Of a DNA stretch of 64,000 nucleotides, positions 36,004 through 44,558 are shown one piece after another. The translations under genes and the position numbers were made by a program. Every line of letters starts with the position of its first letter. Position 1 is the stretch's first letter. The stretch spans positions 439,001 through 503,000 of the forward strand of contig NZ_OY776411.1 in the NCBI RefSeq assembly GCF_963675585.1, given 5' to 3'. The DNA comes from an uncultured Draconibacterium sp. GTDB taxonomy: Bacteria; Bacteroidota; Bacteroidia; Bacteroidales; Prolixibacteraceae. The notes beneath the pieces are model-generated. The model did not search any database. It was not told the DNA's origin and was given only the letters and a program-made list of their open reading frames with translations.

Positions 36004-36062
36004 TTAATTTTGTGTTGTTCTGTCTCTTCAACAAATTCTGTATATTCTACGATCCCTCATCT

Positions 36063-36110
36063 ACTCAGTCACTCAATTACTCAGTCACTCAATCACACTG
36101 TCACTCAATC
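36063..36110. repeat. Three 16-bp tandem repeats at the lolD 3' end
   Basis: ACTCAGTCACTCAATT (36063-36078), ACTCAGTCACTCAATC (36079-36094) and ACACTGTCACTCAATC (36095-36110). The third unit supplies the last codons and the stop of lolD on the minus strand (VIE, TGA). The repeats carry several in-phase stop codons. Confidence 0.8.
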
Positions 36111-36757
36111 ACCCCATCTTTAATGTGAATTATCTGGTCTGAACGATCGGCAAAATTATCATCGTGCGTAACAATAATAAAAGTTTGTCCTAAATCGTCG
36201 CGAAGTTTAAACAGTAATTCGTGTAATTCATCGCGGTTTGTTGAATCAAGATTTCCGGATGGTTCGTCGGCTAAAACCACCGAAGGATTATTAATTAAGG
36301 CACGCGCCATTGCAATGCGTTGTTTTTCACCACCCGAAAGTTCGGTAGGTTTATGGTCCATTCGGTCAGCAAGGCCAAGATAATCGATAAGTTCCTTTGC
36401 CTTTTTCTCGGCTTCAGCTTTTGGTGTTTTTGCAATAAAAGCCGGAATACAAACATTTTCGAGTGCTGTAAATTCGGGCAACAAATGATGAAACTGAAAA
36501 ACAAAGCCAATTTCTTTATTTCTAAATGCTGCCAATTGTTTTTCGGAAAACGACGAAATGTTTTTATCGTTGAAAAAAATCTCTCCGCTATCCGGTTTGC
36601 TTAACGTACCCAGAATTTGTAGCAGTGTTGTTTTTCCGGCTCCGCTGGCACCAACAATCGAATACAACTTACCTGCCGGTATTGTAAGGTTAATTCCCTT
36701 AAGCACCTGCAAATTACCAAACGATTTTTTTATGTTTTCAGCTTTAATCAAGAGCAT
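36101..36757 (-). CDS. lolD: LolD-like ABC transporter ATP-binding protein
   Basis: 218 residues. Walker [10 protein letters not shown]-loop [16 protein letters not shown], signature LSGGEKQR, Walker [14 protein letters not shown] and H-loop THDDNF match the LolD/MacB ATPase group. LolD with LolCE drives lipoproteins from the inner membrane to LolA, so the call is family-level; no permease is adjacent. It starts 3 bp after the antiporter stop. Its last codons lie inside a tandem repeat. Confidence 0.82.
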   Translation of the reverse strand: MLLIKAENIKKSFGNLQVLKGINLTIPAGKLYSIVGASGAGKTTLLQILGTLSKPDSGEIFFNDKNISSFSEKQLAAFRNKEIGFVFQFHHLLPEFTALENVCIPAFIAKTPKAEAEKKAKELIDYLGLADRMDHKPTELSGGEKQRIAMARALINNPSVVLADEPSGNLDSTNRDELHELLFKLRDDLGQTFIIVTHDDNFADRSDQIIHIKDGVIE

Positions 36758-36760
36758 TCT

Positions 36761-37816
36761 TTAAAATAATAAACCAACTCCATTCAATTTTAGTACTTCA
36801 TTCAGCACATAAAAAAGATAAGTTGCCAACAATATAAAACCTGTGATTTTTCCAACCTTCCATTTCTTAACTACCAAAAGCAGAACTAGTAGTACTACCG
36901 AACCTGCCAATATCATTGAAGAACCAAGCAGATCTCCACCTGTTGTTATCGTTTCTCCGGTAAAGGACATGAAAAGAATGAATGGCAATCCCAAACCAAC
37001 CAGGATATCAAATATATTCGACCCGATGGCATTGCTTACAGCCATATCTCCGCGTCCTTGTTTGGCAACAATTACCGAAGAAAACAAATCGGGTATGGAA
37101 GTTCCTACCGCCAGAACAGTTAATGCAATTATCGCTTCCGGAATATTTAAAATGTGCGCAGCCGCAACTGCTACTTCTACCAATACATAACTAAGTGCCG
37201 CAATAATTAATACGGATAAAAGGAAAATAATGTAATAATGCTTTTGGGCCGGGAAAATAAACCGCAGTAAATTATCGAGGTGTTTTGTTAAGCGGTTGTG
37301 TTCGCCGTGTGAGTCTTCCACTTCTTCGATATATTCCGGCTCGGAATATGGCAGAATTTTACGCCAGTACACAACGGCCACTACATACAAAACATAAATT
37401 ACCAAAAAAACGATGGCTTCGTTAATTGAAAAATAACCGTCCCAAATGGCCTGTACCAAAAGGGCAACAGCTATTGAATAAAATATGAGGTCGCGAACTA
37501 CCGGTTGCCAGGTTAATTTTGCCTTTTTTACCCAGGCAGCGGCGCCAACAATAGCAAGCAAATTAAAAATGGCACTACCCACAATACTGCCAATTCCAAT
37601 TGCCTGATGGTCTCCGGGTTTAATAACTGCAAACAATGCAACAAACAGTTCGGGTGCACTCGATCCAACCGCCATTAAAGTAGCACCGGCAGCATCGTTT
37701 GACAAACGTAAATCTTTTGAAATTTTATCGAGCGAGGAGATAAAAAACAAATCGACAACACGGGCAAGTACAACAAAACAAGCCAATAATGCCAATATGT
37801 ATAGTATTATCATCAA
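36761..37816 (-). CDS. CaCA-family calcium/sodium antiporter
   Basis: 351 residues, about ten membrane segments. The two alpha repeats carry GSSAPELFVAL (52-62) and, in the second half, GTSIPDLFSSV, the ion-binding motifs of the K+-dependent exchangers and their bacterial relatives such as YrbG. It exchanges Ca2+ for Na+ (or K+) across the inner membrane. It lies between tatA and lolD with gaps of 24 and 3 bp, so it is in their operon. Confidence 0.9.
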   Translation of the reverse strand: MMIILYILALLACFVVLARVVDLFFISSLDKISKDLRLSNDAAGATLMAVGSSAPELFVALFAVIKPGDHQAIGIGSIVGSAIFNLLAIVGAAAWVKKAKLTWQPVVRDLIFYSIAVALLVQAIWDGYFSINEAIVFLVIYVLYVVAVVYWRKILPYSEPEYIEEVEDSHGEHNRLTKHLDNLLRFIFPAQKHYYIIFLLSVLIIAALSYVLVEVAVAAAHILNIPEAIIALTVLAVGTSIPDLFSSVIVAKQGRGDMAVSNAIGSNIFDILVGLGLPFILFMSFTGETITTGGDLLGSSMILAGSVVLLVLLLVVKKWKVGKITGFILLATYLFYVLNEVLKLNGVGLLF

Positions 37817-37840
37817 TAGAAATGTGTTAACTAAGTTGTG

Positions 37841-38107
37841 CTAATCTTCGAAATGATCTTTGATTCCTTTTTTAATGTCGCTGGTTTCTTTGTTTACCGC
37901 TGAAGAAACGTCATCAAAATCCTTTTTAATATCAGAGGTATGCTCGTTGAGCTCGCGTTTAATTTCGTTGGTAGCTTTTTTAAACTCACGCATTCCTTTG
38001 CCCAGTGTTTTAGCAATATCCGGAATGGCTTTAGAGCCAAAAAACAACAATGCCAAAAGCATTACCAAAACAATTTCGCCACCACTTATGAATAAAAAAT
38101 AATGCAT
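37841..38107 (-). CDS. tatA: Twin-arginine translocase subunit TatA/E
   Basis: 88 residues. An N-terminal membrane helix (5-22) is followed by the hinge FGSKAIPDIAKTLGKGMREFKK and a charged amphipathic helix, the TatA plan. It oligomerises to form the Tat pore with TatC (25044). It follows secDF after 110 bp of repeat-rich sequence and precedes the antiporter. Confidence 0.93.
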   Translation of the reverse strand: MHYFLFISGGEIVLVMLLALLFFGSKAIPDIAKTLGKGMREFKKATNEIKRELNEHTSDIKKDFDDVSSAVNKETSDIKKGIKDHFED

Positions 38108-38135
38108 TGTTTAAAAATTTTAGAACACAAAGATA

Positions 38136-38215
38136 TAAAAAGACAGAAGTCGGAAGACCGAAGTTCGAAGATATTTTACCTCCGACTTCCAGCTTCCGAC
38201 TCCCAGCTTATATTA
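38136..38215. repeat. Inverted/direct repeat patch between secDF and tatA
   Basis: GAAGTCGGAAG and its complement CTTCCGACTCC/CTCCGACTTCC are arranged several times in both orientations (GACAGAAGTCGGAAGACC on one side, GACTTCCAGCTTCCGACTCC on the other). The unit resembles a degenerate 8-bp GAAGTCGG repeat. The patch also follows secDF as a possible terminator. Confidence 0.55.
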
Positions 38216-38217
38216 GC

Positions 38218-41217
38218 TTACTTTTTCTTTAGCTTACCAACAACTTTTGCCACTCTTTTTTGAGTATCGAAAGCAATTGGCGTTGCAATGAACAATGATG
38301 AATAGGTACCTACTACTACACCAATTAACAATGCAAACGTAAATCCACGTATGGTTGCTCCTCCAAATAAGAAGATAGCCAACAATACCACAAACGTAGA
38401 CAACGAAGTACTAAATGTACGACGTAATGTACTGTTTAAAGCTTCATCCACGTTCTCGTCTCTGTCGCGTTTCGGATGTAATCCAATATATTCCCTGATT
38501 CGGTCGAATACAACCACAGTATCGTTAATGGAGTAACCAACCACGGTAAGAATTGCCGCAATAAATGCCTGGTCAATCTCAAGCGAGAAAGGCAATACAC
38601 CATACAATAAGGAGAATATACCCAGTACAATTAAGGAGTCGTGTGCCAAAGCAGCAACAGCACCTAAACCATATTGCCAGTTACGGAAACGTAGCAGAAT
38701 ATATAGGAAAATAATGATCAGCGAGAAACCGATTGCAATGGCTGCATCTTTGCGAATATCATCCGAAATGGTTGGCCCAACTTTTTGCGAACTCAACTGG
38801 TAATCATCGGTGAATTGTTCCAAAGTCACACCGTTATCCAGAAATCCTCCGTCTTTTAAACCTTGCATTAATAAAGCTTCTACTTCATTATCTACATTTT
38901 CGCTTGTATCATCAATTTTGAAATCGGTTGTGATACGAACCTGGTTATTTTCACCAAACGTTTTTACTTCAGGAGCCGATTCGAAAACAACAGCCAACGA
39001 TTTTTGTACATCGGCCACTTTCACATCCTCTTCGAAACGAACAACATAAGTACGTCCTCCTTTAAAGTCGATGCCGTAGTTCAATCCACGAACAAAGAAC
39101 GATCCGATAGAAAGCACAATAAATGCACCTGATATGATGTAGAAAATCTTTCTTTTTTCTAAGAATTTGATTTTTGTGTTACGTAACCAATTTTCGGTTT
39201 TTGTTGATGTAAATAAGATTTTACCACCTTTTCCTAACTTCCATTCGAAAATTAAACGGGTAATGAAAATAGCTGAGAAAAGAGAAGTAAGAATACCAAC
39301 AATAAGCGTTGTTGCGAAACCTTTGATCGGACCAGAACCAAACAAGTATAAAACAATACCGGTTAACAATGTAGTTACCTGCCCATCGATAATGGCAGAG
39401 TAAGCAGCCCGGTAACCATCGGTAATGGCCATTTTAACTCCTTTACCTGCCCGCAGTTCTTCCTGAATACGTTCGTAAATAAGTACGTTGGCATCCACCG
39501 ACATACCAATTGTAAGTACAATACCGGCAATACCTGGTAAAGTTAAAACTGCTCCCAGCGAAGCAAGCACTCCGAAAATGAAAAACATGTTGGCGATTAG
39601 TGCAGTGTTTGCAGCTAAACCAGCATTTTTACTGTAGAAGAACAACATGTAAACTAGTACAAGAGCAAAAGCAATAATAAACGAAATTAAACCGCTGTTA
39701 ATTGCTTCCTGACCCAATGAAGGACCAACAATATCTTCCTGAATGATACGCGCAGGAGCTGGCATTTTACCCGACTTCAACACGTTCGCAAGGTCTTTTG
39801 CCTCTTCAATACTTTCCAAACCTGTAATGCTTGAACGTCCGCCAGGGATTTCACCGTTTACATTCGGGAATGAACGAACATAACCATCTAAAACAATCGC
39901 AATCGATTTGCCAACGTTTTCTTTGGTCATACGCTGCCACACTTTAGCACCTTCACTGTTCATTTGCATCGAAACTTCCGGATTTGATCCAAACTGATCG
40001 AAATCCTGACGCGCATCGGTAATTACACCACCATCAAGTGGAGCACGTCCGTCGCGGGTTGTAACTTTTAATGCAATTAAACGATAGTATGTACCAGCTT
40101 CATCAGCCGACTTAGCAGTCCAGCGGAATAACATATCTCTTGGAAAAATATTTTTTACCAAAGGATTGTTTAAGTATGAATTGACTTTAGAAGTATCTTT
40201 TGCGTGTGCCATACCTACAACCGGACCAGGGTAAAGCTGACCAGATTGATCAGTACTTGGATTTAACACAGCGAATAAAGGATACTGAGCTTTAAAATTA
40301 TCAAGATTATTCAGGCTTGCAGTAGAATCATTTTCCGCACCGGCTTCCAATTCCGAAAGTAACGAATTTTCTTCTCCTTCAGCACTTGCTTCAGCTTCAA
40401 CTTCCTCGGCTACTTCAGTTGAAGTTTCAACAGTTGAAGTCTCCATTTCTTTAATTTTTTCGTTTGCCTGAAGCATGTACTGATAAACTTCCTCATTGTT
40501 GTAAGTTTCCCAGAACTCAAGATTGGCAGTTCCTTGTAAAAGGCCGCGTACCCTGTTTTGATCTTTAACACCCGGCAGTTCTACCAAAATACGTCCTTTG
40601 GTTTGCAGTTGCTGGATATTAGGTTGTGCTACACCAAAACGGTCGATACGAGTACGAATGATGTTAAATGCATTATCAATAGCTGCATTGGTTTGTACGT
40701 TAATAATTTTTAAAACTTCAGCATTGGTTGTATTAAAGTTAACATGATCGCGAAGTTCCAAAGTGTTGAAAACAGATGCCAGTTTTGCATTTGGATCAAT
40801 TTCTTCGAAAGCTTGTCCAAACAGTGTTACAAAATCTGCCTGGCTGTTTTTCTGTAATTCGGTTGCCCGGTTTAATGCTTTGTTAAATGTTTCATCGTCG
40901 CTGTAGTTCGACATTGCTCTAATAATGTCTTTTACTTCAACTTGCAATGTTACGTTCATACCACCTTTAAGGTCAAGACCCAGGTTCATTTCCAGTTCCT
41001 GAACATCTTTAAACGTATATTTTTTTAATCCAAGGAAGTTGTAAACCACTTCACTTTTCATTGAATCAAGGTAATTAAATTCCATTGCTGGATCACCTTG
41101 AGCATATTCGATGGCATCATCCTTAATTTGTTGCGCTTTCCAGGTAAACGATAACTGGAAAACACAAACGGCAGCCAACAGAATTGCTAATGTTAAAATT
41201 GCACCTTTGTTTTGCAT
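38218..41217 (-). CDS. secDF: Fused protein-export membrane protein SecD-SecF
   Basis: 999 residues in one chain, SecD first, SecF from about residue 690. SecD: N-terminal membrane helix, DLKGGMNVTLQVEV, the P1 head with an unusual acidic Glu/Ser-rich linker (around 260-310), and the RND-like membrane core. SecF: GLNYGIDFKGGRTYVVRF, then GYSINDTVVVFDRIRE and the final membrane segments. It uses the proton gradient to help SecYEG release preproteins on the outer side. A likely operon runs on to tatA, the antiporter, lolD, TIGR02757 and trmN6. Confidence 0.95.
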   Translation of the reverse strand: MQNKGAILTLAILLAAVCVFQLSFTWKAQQIKDDAIEYAQGDPAMEFNYLDSMKSEVVYNFLGLKKYTFKDVQELEMNLGLDLKGGMNVTLQVEVKDIIRAMSNYSDDETFNKALNRATELQKNSQADFVTLFGQAFEEIDPNAKLASVFNTLELRDHVNFNTTNAEVLKIINVQTNAAIDNAFNIIRTRIDRFGVAQPNIQQLQTKGRILVELPGVKDQNRVRGLLQGTANLEFWETYNNEEVYQYMLQANEKIKEMETSTVETSTEVAEEVEAEASAEGEENSLLSELEAGAENDSTASLNNLDNFKAQYPLFAVLNPSTDQSGQLYPGPVVGMAHAKDTSKVNSYLNNPLVKNIFPRDMLFRWTAKSADEAGTYYRLIALKVTTRDGRAPLDGGVITDARQDFDQFGSNPEVSMQMNSEGAKVWQRMTKENVGKSIAIVLDGYVRSFPNVNGEIPGGRSSITGLESIEEAKDLANVLKSGKMPAPARIIQEDIVGPSLGQEAINSGLISFIIAFALVLVYMLFFYSKNAGLAANTALIANMFFIFGVLASLGAVLTLPGIAGIVLTIGMSVDANVLIYERIQEELRAGKGVKMAITDGYRAAYSAIIDGQVTTLLTGIVLYLFGSGPIKGFATTLIVGILTSLFSAIFITRLIFEWKLGKGGKILFTSTKTENWLRNTKIKFLEKRKIFYIISGAFIVLSIGSFFVRGLNYGIDFKGGRTYVVRFEEDVKVADVQKSLAVVFESAPEVKTFGENNQVRITTDFKIDDTSENVDNEVEALLMQGLKDGGFLDNGVTLEQFTDDYQLSSQKVGPTISDDIRKDAAIAIGFSLIIIFLYILLRFRNWQYGLGAVAALAHDSLIVLGIFSLLYGVLPFSLEIDQAFIAAILTVVGYSINDTVVVFDRIREYIGLHPKRDRDENVDEALNSTLRRTFSTSLSTFVVLLAIFLFGGATIRGFTFALLIGVVVGTYSSLFIATPIAFDTQKRVAKVVGKLKKK

Positions 41218-41272
41218 TTGATTTTAATTTAAATGTTTATTTATATTTTGATTTTATATCGTCAGAAACAAT

Positions 41273-41292
41273 TGAATTCAGAGTGAATTCAG
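41273..41292. promoter_or_regulatory. Two TGAATTCAG half-repeats upstream of secDF
   Basis: TGAATTCAG at 41273-41281 and 41284-41292, one helical turn apart, 56-75 bp upstream of the secDF start codon. This could be an operator. The 131-bp gap shows no other feature. Confidence 0.3.
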
Positions 41293-41348
41293 TGGACACA
41301 CAAGATTATCCACATCCTTATAAATCTGTTTATAAAGAAAAAGAGAGT

Positions 41349-41756
41349 TTATGCCCTGTTATCTTCGTCGGGCTGGGGAAAGAAATGATTTTCGAACACC
41401 AGGTAATGATACGATTGAATAATGGGAGCAGACTGAGTTGCCAGTTCTGCTTTTAACACCTGGTAATTTCTTTTCTGATGGTATTTGCGAAGAAATTTGT
41501 CGTGCAACTGAATCTGAAACTTTCGCTGTACGGATTTTTCGCCTGCAGTTTTAAGTGTAAGCGAACTGCTTTGAGCAATTAAATAAACGCCACCCGTGTC
41601 ACGGGTTTCATGTTTACCCGACTCCGCCTGCATCGTGTTCAGCTCGGCAGGGTTTTTATCCAAATAGGCATCAAACAAAAAAGCAACGCCAATTAGGGCT
41701 ACAAAAAGAGCCAGGCGAAGCAATATTTTTTTTGATATTTCTATTTTGAAATTCAC
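41349..41756 (-). CDS. Membrane-anchored protein of unknown function
   Basis: About 135 residues from the GTG at 41756. A longer frame starts at a TTG at 41789, but a perfect promoter lies over and upstream of that TTG, so it would not be transcribed. The N-terminus has one membrane helix (about 11-28: LLRLALFVALIGVAFLF) and the rest is polar, with a basic centre (KFLRKYHQKRNY). Nothing recognisable remains. The stop is 131 bp after the secDF start. Function unknown. Confidence 0.6.
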   Translation of the reverse strand: MNFKIEISKKILLRLALFVALIGVAFLFDAYLDKNPAELNTMQAESGKHETRDTGGVYLIAQSSSLTLKTAGEKSVQRKFQIQLHDKFLRKYHQKRNYQVLKAELATQSAPIIQSYHYLVFENHFFPQPDEDNRA

Positions 41757-41776
41757 AACCTTTATTTTTAGCGGAG

Positions 41777-41807
41777 CAAATATACCCAAACAATTCAGGT
41801 TTCCAAA
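41777..41807 (-). promoter_or_regulatory. Consensus promoter of the small membrane protein gene
   Basis: On the minus strand TTTG (41804-41807), a 19-bp spacer and TATATTTG (41777-41784) match the consensus. Transcription should start near 41770 and leave a short leader before the GTG at 41756, which decides the start. Confidence 0.8.
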
Positions 41808-41818
41808 AATGAAGATAT

Positions 41819-41826
41819 TAAATTTG
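41819..41826 (+). promoter_or_regulatory. -7 box of the gamma-glutamylcyclotransferase-like gene
   Basis: TAAATTTG, 27 nt before the ATG at 41854, divergent to the promoter at 41777-41807. No clear -33 box. Confidence 0.4.
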
Positions 41827-41853
41827 CACCATTCAGTTTAAATACAAGGTTTT

Positions 41854-42282
41854 ATGCAACATATATTTGTTTACGGATCGTTACTTTTTAATACAATTAC
41901 CGAAGCACTCTGTGGCAAAACAATTGAAAGCGCAGAAGCAACTTTAGCCAATTACCGCCGTTTTGCAGTAAAAGGTGCCGATTATCCGGCAATAATCCCA
42001 GCTGAAGGCTACAAAGTTAAAGGCAAAGTTTTGCTTAACCTCGATGAGAAAGCAAATGACATTTTAAACTTTTATGAGGGCAACGAGTACGAGCGTCAAA
42101 AAGTTTCGGTAAAAACTGAAGCCGGACCAATTGAGGCAGAAGTGTACATTTGGGATGGACCACTTGAAGCGCTTGAAACCTGTGACTGGAATGAAAACAC
42201 CTTCAAAAAAGAATCGCTTCAATACTACCTCGACGAAGTCATTCCTGCAACCTTAGAAGAGTTTAGTGAAATGAATAAATAA
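41854..42282 (+). CDS. Gamma-glutamylcyclotransferase/AIG2-like protein
   Basis: 142 residues, standard length. The strand HIFVYGSLLFN at residues 3-13 is the family signature (substrate-binding YGS loop). A conserved acidic residue in NFYEGNEYER may serve as catalytic base. Such proteins release 5-oxoproline from gamma-glutamyl amines, but the substrate is not clear. Transcribed alone, with a bidirectional terminator. Confidence 0.85.
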   Translation: MQHIFVYGSLLFNTITEALCGKTIESAEATLANYRRFAVKGADYPAIIPAEGYKVKGKVLLNLDEKANDILNFYEGNEYERQKVSVKTEAGPIEAEVYIWDGPLEALETCDWNENTFKKESLQYYLDEVIPATLEEFSEMNK

Positions 42283-42339
42283 CTTTTACATTGGATTTTT
42301 TGTAAAAGCCCACCAGCAAAGATTCTGGCAATCATTATT

Positions 42340-42376
42340 AAAAAAAAGGATTGTCCCAAAATCAGGAACAATCCTT
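42340..42376. terminator. Bidirectional terminator 42.3 kb
   Basis: AAGGATTGT (42346-42354) pairs with ACAATCCTT (42368-42376) between two convergent genes, with A/T-rich flanks. Confidence 0.8.
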
Positions 42377-42389
42377 CTGTTATTCAATT

Positions 42390-43163
42390 TTAGATTTTCT
42401 TTCCGATATAAAATACATAGCCATAATACTCTTTGTACTTATAGTACAACTGAGTTTCGTGTTTTTGGTTGGCTATAAATTCCTCCGCCGGTTTGTTGCC
42501 TGCATTTTTCTTTAGAAAGGTTTCGCGTGCCTCAACTTGTGGAACGTAGAAACTTTCGATCCAGCAATATTCCGGTAAAATAAAAGTTGCAACAGGCATG
42601 TATCCTGCATCCTGCATTTGTTTTACTTTGTTTGGAATTGTGTCAATACCGGGGTAAGCATCCTGCCAGAATTCATCAATTTCAGCAGGGCGATCGTTAG
42701 TAAACCACGATGCTTCAGAAACTGCTACAAAACCTCCCTTCTTCAGAAAATTACGCCATTCCCTCAATCCTCGTTCAAATCCAATATTATAAATCGCACC
42801 TTCAGACCAAATCAAATCCAATTCTTCAGCTTGAAACGGTAGATTATGCATAGTACCAACTATTCCTTCCACTTTATTTTGCAGATTTAGCTTTTGTGCA
42901 TTTGAATTAAACAAGTTGATAAAAGTGGGAAACGTATCGAGGCCAATTATGTGCCCCGGTGTATTTTGCGCCAATACCATTGTTTGTCCACCGGTTCCAC
43001 AACCCAGGTCCGCAATCTGCGAATTATCGTTTAAATTATCGATAAAGCTGAGTGCTTTTATGGTTATCTCAGGACTTCCGGGCCCCTGTCGTTCCAAAGC
43101 GGAATAATAGTCGCAAATTAAATTTACATCGAATTCGTGAATTGATTTATTTTCGTTACTCAT
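42390..43163 (-). CDS. Class I SAM-dependent methyltransferase
   Basis: 257 residues. The SAM-binding [11 protein letters not shown] lies near residues 56-66, and the acidic post-motif and [15 protein letters not shown] near 120 resemble the Bacteroidota methyltransferase group near the ubiquinone/menaquinone-type enzymes. No substrate can be assigned. It is divergent from the Crp/Fnr-like gene across a 312-bp gap that holds a palindrome. Confidence 0.83.
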   Translation of the reverse strand: MSNENKSIHEFDVNLICDYYSALERQGPGSPEITIKALSFIDNLNDNSQIADLGCGTGGQTMVLAQNTPGHIIGLDTFPTFINLFNSNAQKLNLQNKVEGIVGTMHNLPFQAEELDLIWSEGAIYNIGFERGLREWRNFLKKGGFVAVSEASWFTNDRPAEIDEFWQDAYPGIDTIPNKVKQMQDAGYMPVATFILPEYCWIESFYVPQVEARETFLKKNAGNKPAEEFIANQKHETQLYYKYKEYYGYVFYIGKKI

Positions 43164-43475
43164 GGTGTTTAAATTAAAAGTTTAGAGACATGACATTGAT
43201 TTCAAAATTAGTAGTCATCTCTTTAATAATTGTTATTGTGTAGATATAAAAATAACTCCGACAAGAATATGTCTGAGTTTCAAAAGGGATAACCCTGGTT
43301 TATAAACCAAAGGTTATTTACTTCACCAAATCCAATTTCAATTTAAACATCCAAAATTTTTAGATGCACAAAAATAATTATTTTTAAACAAAAATAGAAT
43401 ACCATACATAAAAAAAACAGACACAATTAACCACAAATGTTCAAATAAGAATAAGTCACAGTAAAACAAGAAAAT
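43164..43475. other. Intergenic gap methyltransferase - Crp/Fnr (312 bp)
   Basis: AT-rich; the only structure I can support is the palindrome at 43289-43317 (ATAACC-CT-GGTTTATAAACC-AA-AGGTTAT), which has a perfect inner TGGTTTATAAACCA. No gene is seen. Confidence 0.55.
43289..43317. promoter_or_regulatory. Palindrome near the Crp/Fnr-type regulator
   Basis: Inner TGGTTTATAAACCA is perfectly symmetric and an outer ATAACC/GGTTAT extends it. A similar TGGTTT-TCTT-AAACCA occurs at 44233-44248 before the helix-turn-helix gene. It could be an operator; binding is not shown. Confidence 0.45.
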
Positions 43476-44051
43476 ATGTACTCAACTCTAATCGAACATA
43501 TTCGCAAGTTCGTCCCGATAAGCGACAACGAAGTTCAGATCCTGAAGAAATACGTAAAATTTAACTCCTTTCGTAAAAAAGAAATTCTGCTTTCAAACGG
43601 ACAGGTAAACCGCTCGTTGTACTTTGTTGAGAAAGGATGTTTGAGAATGTTTTACATCAACGATAAATCAGCAGAACAAATCACACAGTTTGCGCTCGAT
43701 GGCTGGTGGCTGGCCGATTATTTTAGCTTTATGGACAATACGCCCTCTGAATATTTCATCCAAACCATTGAACCGTCGAAAGTTGTAACAATCGACAAAA
43801 GCATTTTTGATAATTTGCTCGAAGAAATCCCACAGCTAGAGCGATATTTTCGAATCATCTGGCAAAAAAACCTGGCCGCTTCGCAATTAAAGGCAAAGTA
43901 CCTTTACGACATGTCGAAAGAAGAGTTCTTTTTTCATTTTAGTGCGTCTTTCCCTGGCTTTATGCAACGTGTTCCCCAGTACATGGTTGCATCGTATCTT
44001 GGCTTAACTCCCGAATACGTGAGTGAACTAAGAAAAAGAAAATCCCAGTGA
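43476..44051 (+). CDS. Crp/Fnr-family transcriptional regulator
   Basis: 191 residues. The N-terminal cyclic-nucleotide-binding-like beta-roll (about 20-115: LLSNGQVNRSLYFVEKGCLR, QFALDGWWLADYFSF) lacks the RxS residue that binds cAMP in Crp and the cysteines of Fnr, so the signal is unknown. The C-terminal helix-turn-helix is VPQYMVASYLGLTPEYVSELRKRK (broken here), short and slightly reduced. It probably regulates nearby genes. Confidence 0.87.
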   Translation: MYSTLIEHIRKFVPISDNEVQILKKYVKFNSFRKKEILLSNGQVNRSLYFVEKGCLRMFYINDKSAEQITQFALDGWWLADYFSFMDNTPSEYFIQTIEPSKVVTIDKSIFDNLLEEIPQLERYFRIIWQKNLAASQLKAKYLYDMSKEEFFFHFSASFPGFMQRVPQYMVASYLGLTPEYVSELRKRKSQ

Positions 44052-44231
44052 CAATCGAATTTCACCTGCGTTTCTACATACTACTTTCAAATACACAGAC
44101 AGGCAAACACGCAACTCAATTCACCTCCACTCATTTTCTCTGAATAAACGCCTGTTTTAGCTTTTCACCCAAAATCCAAAGGAATACGATCTTCCTTCCG
44201 AAAGGAAAAAATCAAACACAACAATTTTAAA

Positions 44232-44249
44232 CTGGTTTTCTTAAACCAG
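44232..44249 (+). promoter_or_regulatory. CTGGTTT-TCTT-AAACCAG hairpin/possible operator
   Basis: CTGGTTT (44232-44238) is the exact complement of AAACCAG (44243-44249). It could be a terminator of the preceding gene (followed by CTTAATTTTT) or an operator, as its half-site equals that of 43289-43317. Confidence 0.5.
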
Positions 44250-44276
44250 CTTAATTTTTCTGGGAAATTGACGCCC

Positions 44277-44284
44277 TACCTTTG
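44277..44284 (+). promoter_or_regulatory. -7 box of the helix-turn-helix gene
   Basis: TACCTTTG, 33 nt before the ATG at 44318. No convincing -33. Confidence 0.45.
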
Positions 44285-44317
44285 TTTCGTAAAAACAACA
44301 TTAAAAAACAAATTGAT

Positions 44318-44494
44318 ATGGAAACAAAGATTCAAATACTTGAAACGATGAAAAAAGAGGCAACACCGTTAAATGCCGGCAAAATTGCCGAGCTAACAGG
44401 CCTTGATAGAAAAACAGTTGACAAGGCGATGGCTGAGCTCAAAAAAGAAGAAGCAATTGTATCGCCCAAAAGATGCTACTGGCAAGCCAAATAA
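44318..44494 (+). CDS. Small helix-turn-helix transcriptional regulator
   Basis: 58 residues from the ATG at 44318; the frame is open 12 codons earlier but the extension crosses the promoter. It is little more than a winged-helix DNA-binding unit: [24 protein letters not shown], then a wing VSPKRCYW. It may be a MarR- or ArsR-like repressor. It is followed at 44559 by the epimerase, probably in one transcript (gap 64 bp). Confidence 0.75.
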   Translation: METKIQILETMKKEATPLNAGKIAELTGLDRKTVDKAMAELKKEEAIVSPKRCYWQAK

Positions 44495-44558
44495 ACCACA
44501 TACTTTGTCTTTAAAACAAAAACAATTCGAGAGTTCCTCGAGCAAAATAAATAGTACA

